A stretch of DNA of 64,000 bases from Amyelois transitella (lineage: Eukaryota > Arthropoda > Insecta > Lepidoptera > Pyralidae), in NCBI RefSeq assembly GCF_032362555.1, contig NC_083506.1:12075501-12139500 (forward strand). The letters run 5' to 3'. The translations under genes were made by a program, and so were the position numbers. Below, piece after piece: positions 21,310 to 36,300 of this stretch (positions within the stretch are counted from its first letter, which is position 1; the number at the start of each line of letters is the position of its first letter). The notes beneath the pieces are model-generated. The model was not told the DNA's origin. It did not search any database and saw nothing but the letters and a program-made list of their open reading frames with translations.

Positions 21310-24300
21310 ATGGTCGAGTTTGATTGGAGTAAATTTTTGGAAGAAACTAAAAGCGTTGCTGTTCCAGAAGAATTGTTTGCTCATGTAAGTATGATATAAA
21401 ATTTTAATTAAGTTTCAAAAGTAAATGAAAGTACATAATGCCTTTTATATTAGGTAATTACTTACTAAGATAAATTTTATTGTTTGGTCCTTGAAGTTAT
21501 TTTCAAGTTTTCATTGATGTTATAAAATTTCATAGAATTTTATTTGAAGCCTAAATCTTTTTAATGGTTCAAGCTTACAACTAAGCTTAGCTTTATTTTT
21601 GCATTACGTATTTTTTGATCATTTATTTTTCAATGAAATATTTCCAGTTGCAAATTATTTCTATTTATAAAGAAATTAATATGGTTATAAGATCAGTTTA
21701 TATATATTTTATATATATTACTTCATTACATATTTATAAAATCCTGCCACTAAAAATATCTGGTGCATACATTTTATTATAAAATATTCATGATCTATGT
21801 GTAATTGTATTTTATTCATAGTCCCCATAGAATTTGTTTTCAAATTTACCATCCATATGGAAAATAAACATATCTCTTTTCCATAGGGATTGGTGGACTC
21901 AATTTATTCTTAAAAAAATGCCATGCCTTTTTTAATGAGATTATTCCATGAGCTGCAATTATTATGTGTACCTATTATGTGTTAATGTAAAATTATGAAA
22001 TCACTTCTTTTCTTGAACTTGAAATAAAAATAGTTTAGCTTTAAAAAAGTAAAACTTTTTTAGAAATAAATAAATTTTCATTCTTTTTTTGTATACTGCA
22101 ACCTAATAACTTAAACAACTTAAACTGCAACAACTTAAACTGACTGCAACTTAATACAGCAACTCTAAACATATTACAGAGTAGCTGGTCCCTTTGGCTT
22201 TTTTCTACATGACATGATATAGATCTTACATTTTTTTTTCACTAAAAGAAAATGCTCATCAGTTTGAACAACTTTTGTCAAGACGTCTTTTTCATAATTC
22301 GGATGATTTAGCTGGTCTGTAATGGTTCTGCATCAGGTGTTCCAGATCTTCGATTTTTATATGCCAACAGAAAATGCTTATCAGGTTGAATAACTTTTGT
22401 TAAGACCTCATTTTGTTATTTCCTATAGTTTAGCTGAGTTGTTATGTTTCCGTATCAGCTGTACCAGATTCCTAAATAAATTATACCCCATTATGTTGGC
22501 CAGACACTTATGTCTGATGACAATTTTGATGACTGATTTGAATTAAACTTTTTTTGTCATACAACAAAAAGAAGATTTTTTCAAATTCATGCTCCTTAGG
22601 TTACTCTTTTTTTATATGTTATACATTATTTTTTTTTAAATGTACAAAATGTACAGACAATTTTTTTTTACTGTTTTATTATATGTATTGATGACAAGGA
22701 TTTGTGGAGATTTAAATGCAGATTCATATATATCACCCGTCTCGGATTTGCTTTAATCTGAACTATTGTATCTTGTTATTCCTTTTAGTTTTCTGCGTAT
22801 ATAATTGTCCAACAGTCTCGCAAGGACTAAAAGGTCACAATCGGCTGTTTGGATTAATAATGGAATTGAGATTCAAATAGTTCAGTGCCGTGTGGTTCCC
22901 GGCACCAATACAAAAAAAAAATAGAATAGGCCCACTCCATCTCTTTCCCATGGATGTCGTAAAAGGCGACTAAGGAATAAATTCACAAACTTGGGATTCT
23001 TTTTTAGGCGATGGGTTAGCAACTTGTCACTATTAGAATCTCAATTATATCATCAATCATTAATTAAAGATGCTAATTACATTGAGGAAATGATTAAATC
23101 CGCAGGAGACTTATGTACCTGTGGAATATTTAACGGGTCAAGTATCAGTAGTACCGTAGTTCCCTCCCCATGTCTTGGGGGCTTGTCTGATAGTATGCTG
23201 GAGAGTGTCGGTGTTGATATGTGTAGCCCCCAGAACACAGTCATTTTTTCAGACAGCATAGGACGCAACATGGGTAAACTGTTTAGTGAGAATTTATCAA
23301 ATATAATAAATTATTGTCTACCCAATTCCAACTTCTCACAAATTATTAATTGTATAAAAAATACACAATTGAGCAATACATCTACAATTGTTATAATGGT
23401 TGGAAACAGTTTAAATATTAGTAAACAAGACCTTATTCAGGGTCTTGGTACTCTGAATAATTTAAATGTAGGTAAAATAATTTTTTGTGCTTTTCCCTAT
23501 ATAAGTTGTCAGACGCCAAAGAAGAATAAATTTATTCATTTGATGAACAGTATTATTGTTCATAATACATATGTCATGTCGTCATGACAAGTTTGTATTT
23601 TTTGATACAAATCTGTTCATAAAAAATTGTTTTTTGACTAAAGATAATATTTATCTTTCTAGACTTTATAAAAAAAAATTGCTACTTTGATAGCAAACAA
23701 CATAAAAGAACGGACGAGTTTACATTGTGGTAAACTACATTGTTTACAAAATCTGACAAAATCTACAGAATCATCAAATTTTTGTAATGATGATTCTGTG
23801 GACGCTACATGTGGTTTAAACTAAACCACAGGACAAAAGGAAGGACAAATGAATTAAAAATTGTACAACAAAATATACAGGGCCTTCCTGGCAAAGAACT
23901 TATTATTGATCTATTTAATGAAAAAATGGATGTTAATATGGTGTGTTTGACTGAGCATTGGATCTTGGAGGGTGAGCTGATGCCCAGTCTTAACAATTTT
24001 AATGCGGTGAGCTGCTTCAGGAGAGGGTCTGCAATCAGACGCGGTTCTGTAATATATGTTAAAAATGGTCATCGCTGTAAAGAGCGCCATGACATAGTCA
24101 GACTTTCTCTTGAGCGCTGTGTTGAGGTATCTTGTGCCGAGCTTGAGGAACACATTGTTATTTGTATTTATAGTCCGCCCAACAGTAGTATTATGGATTT
24201 CCTGAATGTAATGGAGGAAGTTCTAATAGTAGCTACAAAAAGTAATAAGAAAGTAATTGTTTGCGGTGATTTTAACATTGACATATTAGTAAGCTCCACA

Positions 24301-27300
24301 GTGACAATACAGTTTCTTAACCTATTTAAATGTTTTAACTTAGATAATGCCTTCTTGGAACCAACCCGCTTCACTGCCACATCTGCTAAATGTATTGATA
24401 ATGTTTTTGGTGAACAAAAACCAAATAACAAAAAAGTATTTAGTAAATTACCCTCTGATCACTGCGGTCAATTAGTTACCTTTTCCACTAAACGTAGTAC
24501 ATGTGATGGATTAATTATGTGCAGACCTATCACAGCCCATAAAATCAATAAATTTACAAGTTCTTTAGAAAAAAAAATTTGCGCAGTAACTTACACGGGC
24601 AGCGATCTTAATGGTCATTATAATAAGTTATTTACTACCATTTCAGACGCGTACTCTAAAACATTTATACAAAAGAAACGGAAATGCAATAATAACTTTA
24701 AATTCAATGAATGGGCTACTGTTGGCATCTACAAAAGTAGAAAGACTTTGTACGATTTATATGCCCAAAAACAGTATCGATTTGAAAGCGGCTTCGTAGA
24801 CCATGTTAGGAATTATTCAAAAATTTTCAAAAAAGTATGTCTACATGCAAAATCTTTGTTCATTAATAAAAAATAAGTAATGCTCCTAACAAAACAAAGG
24901 AAACCTGGAGTGTTATAAACAAGGAAACTGGTAGAAGTAATTTTAAAGAAAATATTAATGAAATTAAATTTAATAATAGGAAAATTTCCTCTACAACAGA
25001 AATAGTAAATTTATTTGAACATTTTTTTACAAATATACCGTTGGAATTAACTTCTTATATTGACTCATGCCCTAATGAAGCTGAAATACTACTTAAAAAT
25101 AATGTCAGCATTTGCAGTTCCAAATTTAAATTCTTAAATATTGACCCTACTGACATTATTAATACCTTTAAAGAACTTAATCTGAAAAAGTCTGAGGATT
25201 ATTGGGGTATGTCGGCTGTTGTGATATGTTATATTATAAATATTATAGCTGAGGACTTAGCATATATATTCAATAATTGTGTTGACCAAGGGATATTTCC
25301 AAATTTTATGAAGTATAGTAAACTAATTCCATTATTCAAGAAAGGTGAAAAATCAGATCCTGGTAATTATAGACCAATCTCAATTTTACCAATTTTGAGC
25401 AAGGTGTTCGAGAGAATCATGCTTAATCAAATGCAGCGTCACTTTAAGTCTAATAAATTATTTCATAGTCAGCAATACGGCTTTACTGAGGGGAAATGTA
25501 CAACAGATGCAGGTGTGGCTCTTGTCACTCATATTCTCAATGCATGGGAAGGCTCACAGGATGCCATCGGAGTGTTTTGCGATCTGACCAAAGCATTTGA
25601 TTGCGTAGATCATAGAACTCTTCTGCTCAAGCTCGCTCATTACGGGTTCGATACTGCTGCCGTTGAACTAATTAAATCATATCTTAGTGATAGATTACAG
25701 ACGGTAGATTTAAATAATACAAAATCGAAAGGAGTGACGGTAAAAATTGGGGTACCGCAAGGTTCCATTTTGGGACCTTTTCTCTTTCTGATATATATCA
25801 ACGACCTGCCTTGCATGATTGAGAAACAGACTGGCATCGTGTTGTTAGCAGATGATACGTCACTAATTTTTAGAATGAACCGCCGTAGCGAAATCTGTGA
25901 TGATGTGAATAGCACTTTAGCCGCCATTTCTAACTGGTTTACAATCAACAACTTACTGTTAAATGCAAATAAGACCCAATGCATTAAGTTTACACTTCCC
26001 AATGTGCGGCAGGCAAATGTGGATATTAGTATAAGTAGTAAAAGATTAGATTTTGTTGATAGTACTACTTTCTTAGGAATAACATTAGATTCAAATTTGA
26101 AATGGCATGCTCACATTTTAAAACTTTCTAAAAGGCTTAGTTCTGCAGCATACGCTATTCGTCGTATTAGGCATTTGACGGATGTGGCAACTGCTAAGCT
26201 AGTATATTTTAGTTATTTTCATAGTTTAATGTCATATGGTCTACTGCTTTGAGGATCAGCAGCAGACATACAAACTATTTTCATTTTACAAAAAAGGGCA
26301 ATTCGATATATCTACGTTCTTAAACAAAGAGATTCCCTTAGAGATTTTTTCAAAAACCTAAATATTTTAACTTTGCCCTCCCAATACATATTCGATAACA
26401 TCATGCATGTTAGGAAAAACTTAGACTCTTTCAAAAAAGTAGGTGAATGTACTAGTAGATCACTGCGGAACAATTACAAGTTGTCGATCCCAGCACATCG
26501 GCTGGCTAAGGTAGGGAAATCATTTCTGATTAATTGTATAATATTTTATAATAAATTACCAAAAAGTGTTCTTGAAATGAATGATAGAAAATTCAAAAAG
26601 TATATTAAAGTTGAGCTTTGTAGGAAAGCCTATTACAGCACGGATGATTATATTAATGATAAACATGTGTGGCCCGAGCTGGACATAATGGCCTCTTAAA
26701 TGCTTGTGTATTTTTGACATAATTTGTACAGTATGTACATATTTTATTTTATATTTATTTTATTTGACGAAATATTCGTATTGACATAATCAGTTCTACA
26801 TTCATACATATTTTTTAATGTAGACAATGTGCATTCGTCCACGATTTAGATTTAAGAGATCTATATTTGTAAATTGACGTCCTATGATAATGCTGCAGTG
26901 TAGTTTGTTCCGCCGCTTCTTCTACACATGCGCTTTGGAAGCGGTAGTAGTTATAATTAGATTTAATTTATGTGACGTCAATAAGTGATACCTTGTATCC
27001 AATTTTGAAAATAAATCTATTCTATTCTATCATTAAGCCAAATAAGCTTGTCAAGACTGTTGGCTCTATCTACCCCACAAGGGATACAGACGGGACCATA
27101 TGTATGTATGTATGTATAAGAGTGATGCTTCCGTTTCGTTCAAATCTCAACGATTTTGAAGAAAGTTTTTTTTTATTCGATTTTTCAAAAGTTATATATA
27201 ATCATTCGTGTACCTTTAACGTATAAATTATCAGTAAAGGCCTTCATGAAAAAGCTTTCATTGTCAAAAAAATTGCTGGAATGTAATGAACCCACAGAAG

Positions 27301-30300
27301 GCAATGAAATAAGAACGGAAGGTAATGATTGAATTTGGAAGGTAATGAAATAAAATTAAATATGACGGGAGTGTAATGATTTTGAATGGAAATTAATGAA
27401 TAATCAGAAGATGAAATCTTTTACGTACCTATAACTTAGGTAGGTATATGATTTTTTTAATATTTTTGGACAATAAATAAAAGTCGTGGGTGTGTAATCG
27501 AACTTCTATTGTATTAATTAAATGTGTTATTCATGAACCCATATAAAATAATGGAAAAATTATAAAAAAGAAATCAAATATTCAAGCGTACCCCATACTA
27601 ATATGGGAATAAGCGTAAGAAAGATAATAGTCTAATATTAAAAAACATTGTGTTACAAAAGTAGTAAGTAAGAGAAGTACTTAACTCACAAAAAATGAAA
27701 TAAAAATTCAACCAAGTTTAACATAATAATATTTTGATCTGGTTTAAAATTTTAGACTTACATACATACATACATAAACTCACGCCTCTTTCCCGGAGGG
27801 GTAGGCAGAGACTACCTCTAATTTTAGACTTATAAGATAAAATTACAAAACTTAAATCGCGTTTTATAAAACATACTTAAAATCACGCCTCTTTCCCGGA
27901 GGGGTAGGCAGAGACTATCTCTTTCCACTTGTCACTATATCTGCATACTTCCTTCGCTTCATCAACATTCATAACTCTCTTCATGCAACCTCTGCGGTTT
28001 CGGGTACTCTTGACCTGACCCTTTACCAGGACGTCCTTAATTAGATCAAGATACGTTCGTCTAGGTCTTCCCACTCCGACCTTTCCCTCCACAGTCTCCT
28101 TGTATATCTGCCAAGTCAACCTGCTTTCATTCATACTCTCCACATGACCAAACCATCTTAACATAGGTACCCTTTTCTATTTCTGTAAATACAACTTCTT
28201 TCACATCACAGCACTCCTTTATCACGCTGTTCCTAATCCGGTACCCAATTTCACACCCATCATACTCCTTAACGCTCTCATTTCCACCGCATTTGTTCTG
28301 CTTTCGTGCTTCTTTTGCCATACCCAACTTTCACTCCCATACATTAAAAATCTTAATAAAATATAACGGATTATTTAACATTATAAAAAAATCAGTAAAT
28401 CAGTCTAATCTAAGTTACAATCAGTCATTTTTACTTATTTAAAATTAATATTTGGTAAATTTTTAAACACAAATTGCCTTCTTCTTAATTCTTCCGGCTC
28501 ATTCACATGTTGCAAAATTCGTGTTTCGGGTACAACGTCATCATCGCTAATTAGCGGCCATCTAAATTTCTTAGTCTTGCCCTGCCCTTTCCTTAAAAAA
28601 AATATTTTATACTCTAGCGAACTTTGCATTCTTTTTAAAAATTTACTGATAAAATAATTAGAATTCTTTTTTATCTTGTATTTTATGACCAACCAATCGT
28701 CTATATTATACTTTAGTTCAATCTCCTCAATATTTTCTTTATCTAATGCAACATAGCTGTTGTGTGCTAGTTCGGTTATGTTAGAAGTAACCTGAGGAGG
28801 AGATACATTACTATCAATTCTTATGGAGTCTATGTGGTCTTCAAAATCTTGGAGTTTTGGGCGTTGGTGAATGAACTTTTCAAATTCTGTTTGGTCAATT
28901 GAACAGAAACTTGGACTGTTTCTAGACGGCTTTTTGAAACTTTGATAATTTACTGCAATGTTTGACAATATTTTTATTTTAGGACTGCCTTCAACTATTA
29001 TGTCAGAGTTTAACAATTCCATAGAATCAAATTGTCTCAAGTCTCCTATGTTATTGAAAATGGTTGGCGAATCGATATGTATGAAATTTTGTAAAGAGTC
29101 AGGAATCGATCCAGTTTCGTCAGTATCCGTTGGCTTCATCAAAACATCATCATATTTGGATGTTGATAAAGGCATAGCAGTTGTGTTTTTTAGGAACAAT
29201 CCCACAGCCAGTACACTAAGATGTTTCCCACGTTTACATGGTACATAACTGTCACGACATGTAAAACAACTAAGACTTCTGAGTGAAATATCAAAAGGCA
29301 GCGAGGAAGTCCAAAGCGCTTTATTTGTACTTTTAAAAGCAGGTATGTCTTTCGGAAACTGCCACTAAACACTAGAAGATAAATCACGTTGCAGATTCTT
29401 AATAGCTGAATATTGCATTGTTATATTTAAAACATGCTTGAATAAAACTGCCAGTAGAGTTTCGAACTTCATAATGACGTTACCTACGTGGTAAATCTTC
29501 CTTTTTCTTTTTTAATATAACTCTCTCGTTTTTTTCCATCTTTTCCTACATAGTTTAGCGTCTCAAAAATCCATTTATAATTAACAATAGTTTTCCGATT
29601 GTCAAATTCCTGGTACGTCGTGACTTTATTTTTGCAGATTTAGCAATTTCTCTCTAAACAATTTCTTTCGTACACACTACAATATAAATTGTTCAAAACC
29701 TCAGATGAAGAATTTTCTGTGATTATATTAGCTTTCTTTAAAGAATTTCATTCTGTAAGATTGTTATTGCTTTTTAAATATTGTTATTGTTTTTTATCGC
29801 AGTTTCCTCATTGCGCTTGAAGTACTAGGTCATAATTAATTGATAACTAGACCCTACAGTATGCTTATACCTGAAGTTGTAATAATTTTATTACGTCTAC
29901 ATTTACAAACAAAAACTATGGAAGGTAATGTTTACTTACTCGTGACAAACGCTGTTTTCAGAAATCAAATCGTAAAAATATTTTGTCCGGGCAGCGTGCG
30001 TTCTCTCCTGACGACTTGTATCAACGGACTGAGGTGCGCGCGAACGTCTTTTGTTTGGCAAGAAATAGAAATTGTTGTACATGCATAAAAATTTTGTGTG
30101 GTTCCCGGCACCATTACAAACAAGAATAGGACCCCTTCATCTCTTTCCCATGGATGTCGTAAAAGGCGACTAAGGGATAGGCTTATAAACTTAGGATTCC
30201 TCTTTAAGGCGATGGGCTAGCAACCTGTCACTATTTGAATCTCAGTTCTATCATTAAGCCAAATAGCTGAACGTGGCTATTCAGTCTTTTCAAGACTGTT

Positions 30301-33300
30301 GGCTCTGTCTACCCCGCAAGGGATATAGACGTGACCATATGTATGTATGAATGTATGTATGCATAAAAATTTTAATGTTAAATGTTTGTGGAAGTGAATG
30401 AAGTTTTTGAGTTGACAAAACTTTGAGCACAATTCTTTCTATGTTAAAGACTTATAAAAAATACTGTATTGCAGGTTTATAATAGTTGGTGAATACATTA
30501 GTATATAAGAAAAAAAAATGTACTTTTCTCCTAGGAAAGTCGAAAAAAGTGTGTCACAACGTTCTGAACGTCCATTTGAACAAGGAGAGGAATGAAAAAA
30601 GTACATGTTTTTGTTCTAAACTTTTTTTTGTTAAGAGGTTTAAACCTAATATAGATGATGGATATTTAAGATTAAAGTACGTCCTACCTTATTCAATAAA
30701 AAAAATACGGTTGATTACAATATTCATAACGACTTTTGACCTGGAATGGCGATTAGGACGAAACGAAAGAATCACTCATAATACAGGTAGATAGTCAATC
30801 ACCTACAAGAAGAATCCTAAGTTTGTAAGCCATCTAACCAACAGCCAATATGGTTCATAGCACAAATTATATTGATAAGAATCTGCTCCGGCTGCTGCCT
30901 GAACCTCCGTCTCTTGCGGCAATTCCTTCACTTGCCCTGTTTCAATAGCTGGCTAAATGCAACAGCAGTAACTTTTTTCTTTGTTCAATATTTGTCCATC
31001 TCTGGCAGCTACTTCCGTTGGTTTTTTTTTCAGATTTATTTATGTATATTGTTTCTTTTATATTTTTTTTTCCTGTAGGTCTCTGTAGGTCTTTATTATT
31101 TTTTTGTTATATTTTTTTTTCTTTGTTAGAGCTTATCTGTGCGTGTTTTACGATCGCTGGATAATCCGCTGGATAGGTCTCTATTGTTAAGGTGGTACCC
31201 TAGGCACCATAAAAGTAATTATCCTTAGTCGTTTTATTATAGCCATATAAAAAAGTGGCCCATTTTGTTGACAAAGGTTTTACTGCTCATACGCACCTGA
31301 CTAGGTCTTTGTATGTTTGCCTTCGTCTCCAGGTCATTAGTCCTTTAATTTTTTGTAAAATAAATTGTACTTATATTATCTACGTATTGTTTATTTATAT
31401 TACCTATGATTTTTTCCACGCCCGGCCTAAAGAATATTACCATTTAGAGATAAGAAAAGAAAGGTTTTGTCAAAAGCTGAGATAAGAAAGGATATTTCAA
31501 AATTCAACCGCTAAAGGTGTCAAAAAATTTGTATGAAAAAGCAATTAAATCTTGACTGATGGACTAAAAATTTCTCTTTGGCAAAAATAATCAAAGAGGT
31601 GTATCAAGGTTTTTTTTTTTAAATACTAGTTCGCAAACCTTACGCTAGAGCGTCGCCGCAAACGTGACAAGATGCAGAAGATCACGTTAAGTCCAATTTT
31701 GTTCCGGACGTGACTATACTCAACCACTGTCCAAAGTCTGAGAGTATATCCTCTCTGCCTACTCCCCTGAGAAGGTAATATAAATTTAAAAAAAAAAGTA
31801 AAAAGAATTTATTCGTAAAAAAACACCATAACAAAAAGACAAAAAAAGGAACAAGAATAAGTACAAAAATAGACATGTAGTATGGTGCTCCCGAGAGGGC
31901 TGCAAGTTCTGTATGGAGAAAAATAAATAAATAATTACTTTTGCTATTTCAATTCATGTACCTATGATGTTGAATAATTACAGGTGGAAGGGAGCTTGGA
32001 CAATGGCATCAAAAAGGGCAAGCTTGTGGAGGTCTGCCACAAGACCAACCCGGACGTCTATTGGATAGCCAAGATCACCATGGTCTGCGGGCCCCTACTA
32101 CACATCAAATTCATCGGAGCAGAAGAGGATATCTGGTGTGACCTAACCAACACAAAAGTCCACCAATTGGGATGGTGCGGTAAATTCGATGAGTCAATTG
32201 AACCGCCTGATGAAATCAATGAGAAATATGGTGATTCTATTATAGACATTATGAAGAAAGTACTGATTGGTGGACAGTCTGTGTCTCAAGAAGCATTGAA
32301 TAATAAAGGCTTATCGCCAATAGATAGAATCAAACCAGGCATGAAGGTGGAGATTCAGAATGTCATTGATCCGTATAGATATTGGATTGCAACTGTAAGT
32401 ATTGTTTTATATATTAAGTCATAATAAAATGCAGAGGTTTTGAGAATCAACTTATTTTCTCATAGATAAAGATATAGTATAAAGGGTGATATTTTTTGTC
32501 CAAAATGTATTTGTTTTAACACTGTTGATGTATTTGTTAATACATCAGTAGTGTTTGGTTTGATTGAGAAAAGGGAGGAAAAATTTTAACTTTACCTTTA
32601 TGCTCTTATCTATTTTTTAAAACAGTGAAAATATATATGGATATGTTCATTAGGTCTTGGGAATCAGAGATATTATTTGCCAGTGGCTAACGCACATGCT
32701 GCAGTGTAGTTTGTTCCGCCGCATCTTCTACACATGCGCTTTGGAAGCGGTGATAGTAACATTTAGATTTAAGTGATGTGACGTCAATAAGTGATACCCT
32801 GTAGCCAGTTTTGAAAGTAAATCTATTCTATTCTATTGATAATTTTTATTGCAGGTAAAAGAAAACGTGGGTGGCCGCCTGCTGCTGAAGTACGACGGCG
32901 CTGATGATCTGAGTGACTTCTGGATATTCTTTTCAAACCCCCGATTGTCCAGCTTCGGTTTCGTCACCAATAAGGTAAGTAGAACGTTTTCCTCGTGAAC
33001 CAACTGATATGCACAATGACAGTGCAAGGTTGAAGAGTGGAGGGTTTATTTATTTATTTTACATACATACATACATACATATACATATATATATAGTCAC
33101 GTCTATGCATCCGCATGGGATATGCGGTGTAGACAGAGCCAACAGTATTTTTAAGACTGAAAGGCCACTTTCAGCTAGGATATGGATCTATGATGGATTT
33201 GAGATTTAAATAGAGACAGGTTGCTAGCACATCGCCTATTTATTTTGGTTTTTAAAAAAGATATATATATGTGAACTCCATAGTTTCCCTTCTCGTAGGA

Positions 33301-36300
33301 ATTTCATTAAAAAGAAGCCTATGTTTCACTTCAAATGAGTGGCACATAATTCTATATTACTACATTATATTTAAATCGGTTTAGTGCTTTAGCTTAAAAA
33401 TCTCTATAGATAGAAAAAGAGATACACTTCTGAATATAATATTTAGTATGGTTTATTGGCCATTCAGTCTTTTCAAGGCTGTTGGCTCTGTCTGCCCCGC
33501 AAGGGATATAGACGTGACCATATGTATGTATTAAAATTGTCCATTGTTACAGGGCTCACCGTGGCAGTTCAAGTACCCGGGGAAAGTGAACAAATTTTTG
33601 TGTAAAAATAAACTGAGCACGCAGCTGAGGCAGAGTGCTGAGGAGTCCATCAAAGAGCCCACTCCGGCTGATTTGTTTCAGGTAAACATTGCTTTCAAAT
33701 CAATTTTGTATTGCTTTGGTATCAGGTAGAAATTGTTTTTAAATCAGGTATACATTGCTTTGACCTAGATATAGATTGGTTTGAGTTCAGGTATAAATTG
33801 CTTTGGGTTCAGGTATAAATTGCTTTCAAACTTTTACCTGTATTATCTAGATGTAAGGTGACCATGTACCCAGATTTAAGTTACTACATACATACATAAA
33901 ATCACGCCTCTTTCCCGGAGGGGTAGGCAGAGACCATATCTTTCCACTTGCCACGATCTCTGCGTACTTCCTTCGCTTCATCCATATTCATAACTCTCTT
34001 CACGCAAGCTCGGCGGTTTCGTGTACTCTTGACCTGACCCTTTACCAGGACGTCCTTAATCTGATCAAGATACGTTCGTCTAGGTCTTCCCACTCCGACC
34101 TTTCCCTCCACACTCTCCTTGTATATCTACTTAGTCAACCTGCTTTCATTCATCCTCTCCACATGACCGAACCATCTTAACATACCCTTTTCTATTCCTG
34201 TAACTACATCTTCTTTCACATCACAACATTCCCTTATCACGCTGTTCCTTATCCGGTCACTCAATTTCACACCCATCATGCTCCTTAACGCTCTTATTTC
34301 CACTGCATTTATTCTGCTTCCGTGCTTCTTTTGCCATACCCAACTTTCACTCCCATACATTAATGTCGGGATCAACACGCCTTTATGCACAGCCAGTCGT
34401 GCCTTTTTGCATAGTTTCTGACTGCTCATAAAGGCATGCAAAGCTCCATTCCCCCCATGTTCCCCGCATTCACTCTTCTTTCAATATCACTATCACACTT
34501 ACCATCTGATGTAAACTTTGATCCTAGAAATAAAAACTCTTTCACTTTATCAACTTTTTCTCCTCCAATGAAAATATTACATTCTGTCATTTCATTCTCC
34601 ATTTCAAAAAACAATGTTTTAGTTTTACTAACGTTCACTTTCAGTCCTTTCTCTTTTAAAGCTTCATGCATACAGTTTACCATCTCCTGTAACTCTTCCG
34701 CTGACGACGCCAGTATAACCTGATCGTCGGCATAGAGCAGACATTTGACGAGCAACTCATTCATCCTTAATCCACTTTCAAACTCTTTCAAATCTGTCAA
34801 TCAACTATCCATAAATAGGTTGAACAGCCACGGTGACGCAACACATCCTTACCTAACGCCTTTCTCAATTTTAAACCACTCAGTGTGCGCTCGGTTCATC
34901 CTGACACAAGCACTCGAATCCTCATATAAAGATTACAGTGCTCGTATTAAGAGACTGCTCACCCCATGCCTAGAAAGTGCTGACCATAATTAATTCCTCT
35001 CATCTCTAAGTAACTCTCCGCACATTTACAATTTTTTTTCCCTACTGACATTAAAGTACTTACCTACTTACACTCAATCTCTCCTTTAAGAATTTTTTCA
35101 CATTTTTTCAGTTAATGAATATTTTTTTTATATTTACAGCCAAACCCAAGTTTAGAAGTCCACAACTTTGTAACTGGGATGAAGTTGGAAGCTTTAAACC
35201 CTCAAGACATGAAGTCAATAAGGCCAGCAACTGTCACTAAAGTGTTCAACAATTACCATTTCCTGGTCACTATTGACGACCATGCCGAAGACTATGAAGA
35301 TTCCAAAATGGCGTGGATTTGTGATTCCAAGCACCCATACATCTTCCCAATAGGCTGGGCTCAAAAGTATAATATTACATTCAAAACGCCAAAAATTTGG
35401 AAAGAGGGTAAGTTTGATTGGGACGAATATTTGTCCATGACTTCATCAGTCCCCGCTCCGGAGTATTGCTTCGGAAACAAAACGCCACTGAAGGGCATCG
35501 AAGTCGGAATGATGTTGGAAGCGGTCAATCCTCAGAACCACGAGGAAATCCACGTCGCCAAGATAGATGCTATAGTTGAACATATGCTGTGTGTTGAGCT
35601 ACTGCCTATCGGGGAGAAAGTGTGGTACGCTCAAGACAGTGATCTCTTATTCCCGGTCAGTTGGTGTGACAGTAACAACTACGCTTTGCACATACCTGAC
35701 ACATCAGCGGCCAAAGAGCCTCCAAAGGTACCCGAAACAAAAACTGTACATGTTAATTCCTCGGAGGAATGGTGTGATAGAATATTTTTCAATTACAAGT
35801 GTTACGCCGGGCCTTTGATAAGTAGGAACAAGCTGTCGCAGTTGCCTAAACACGTGGGTCCGGGGCCGCTGACGCTGGTGCTCAGAGAGGTGTTGAACAA
35901 GATGATATCGGCTTCGTACAAACCGGCCAAGCTGTTGAAGGACTGGGAATCGGATGAGCTGCCAGAGGAAGGGATGAGACTGGAAATGTTGAGAGCCAAG
36001 TAAGTATTCTTTTACTGAGTAACAATATGATGAATACCAAAAATCTGAAGGAATTTCATTTTTCTGATGTAAATATAATTTATAAGTCTTAATAATAAAC
36101 ATAATTAGGCGTCGGGACGTGACGACCCCATCGCCCCCTGGGTCACCTTCCCAGTGCAATCAGTCTCCGCAGGGCAGCTTGTGGCGAGCTGTTGGGGAGT
36201 AGCGACCCCACGGACCTGAGTGCTCCCAGGGGAGGCCCCTGTTCCTCGCCTCCGATCTTCCTTCGCCAAGGTCGGAGTGGAAACCGATGAGGGACAGGAC

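Larger units (their letters stand above)
18595..31937. repeat. Source segment (copy A) of the Tmem63/Sfmbt segmental duplication
   Basis: Sequence from GGGTTCCTCCTGTAGCGGGG (18595) inside the Tmem63 3' end, through the shared promoter and Sfmbt exon 1, to about 31937 in Sfmbt intron 1, recurs at 49235 onwards. Copy A has extra DNA not found in the copies: the LINE at 23054-27030 and about 3.6 kb at 27116-30770. It lacks the Helitron-like insertion the copies share. Identity looks like 95% or more by eye. Confidence 0.88.

Noticed and set aside
23805-24431. Minus-strand frames inside the LINE
   Set aside because: They are complements of the endonuclease region, which has clear APE motifs on the plus strand.
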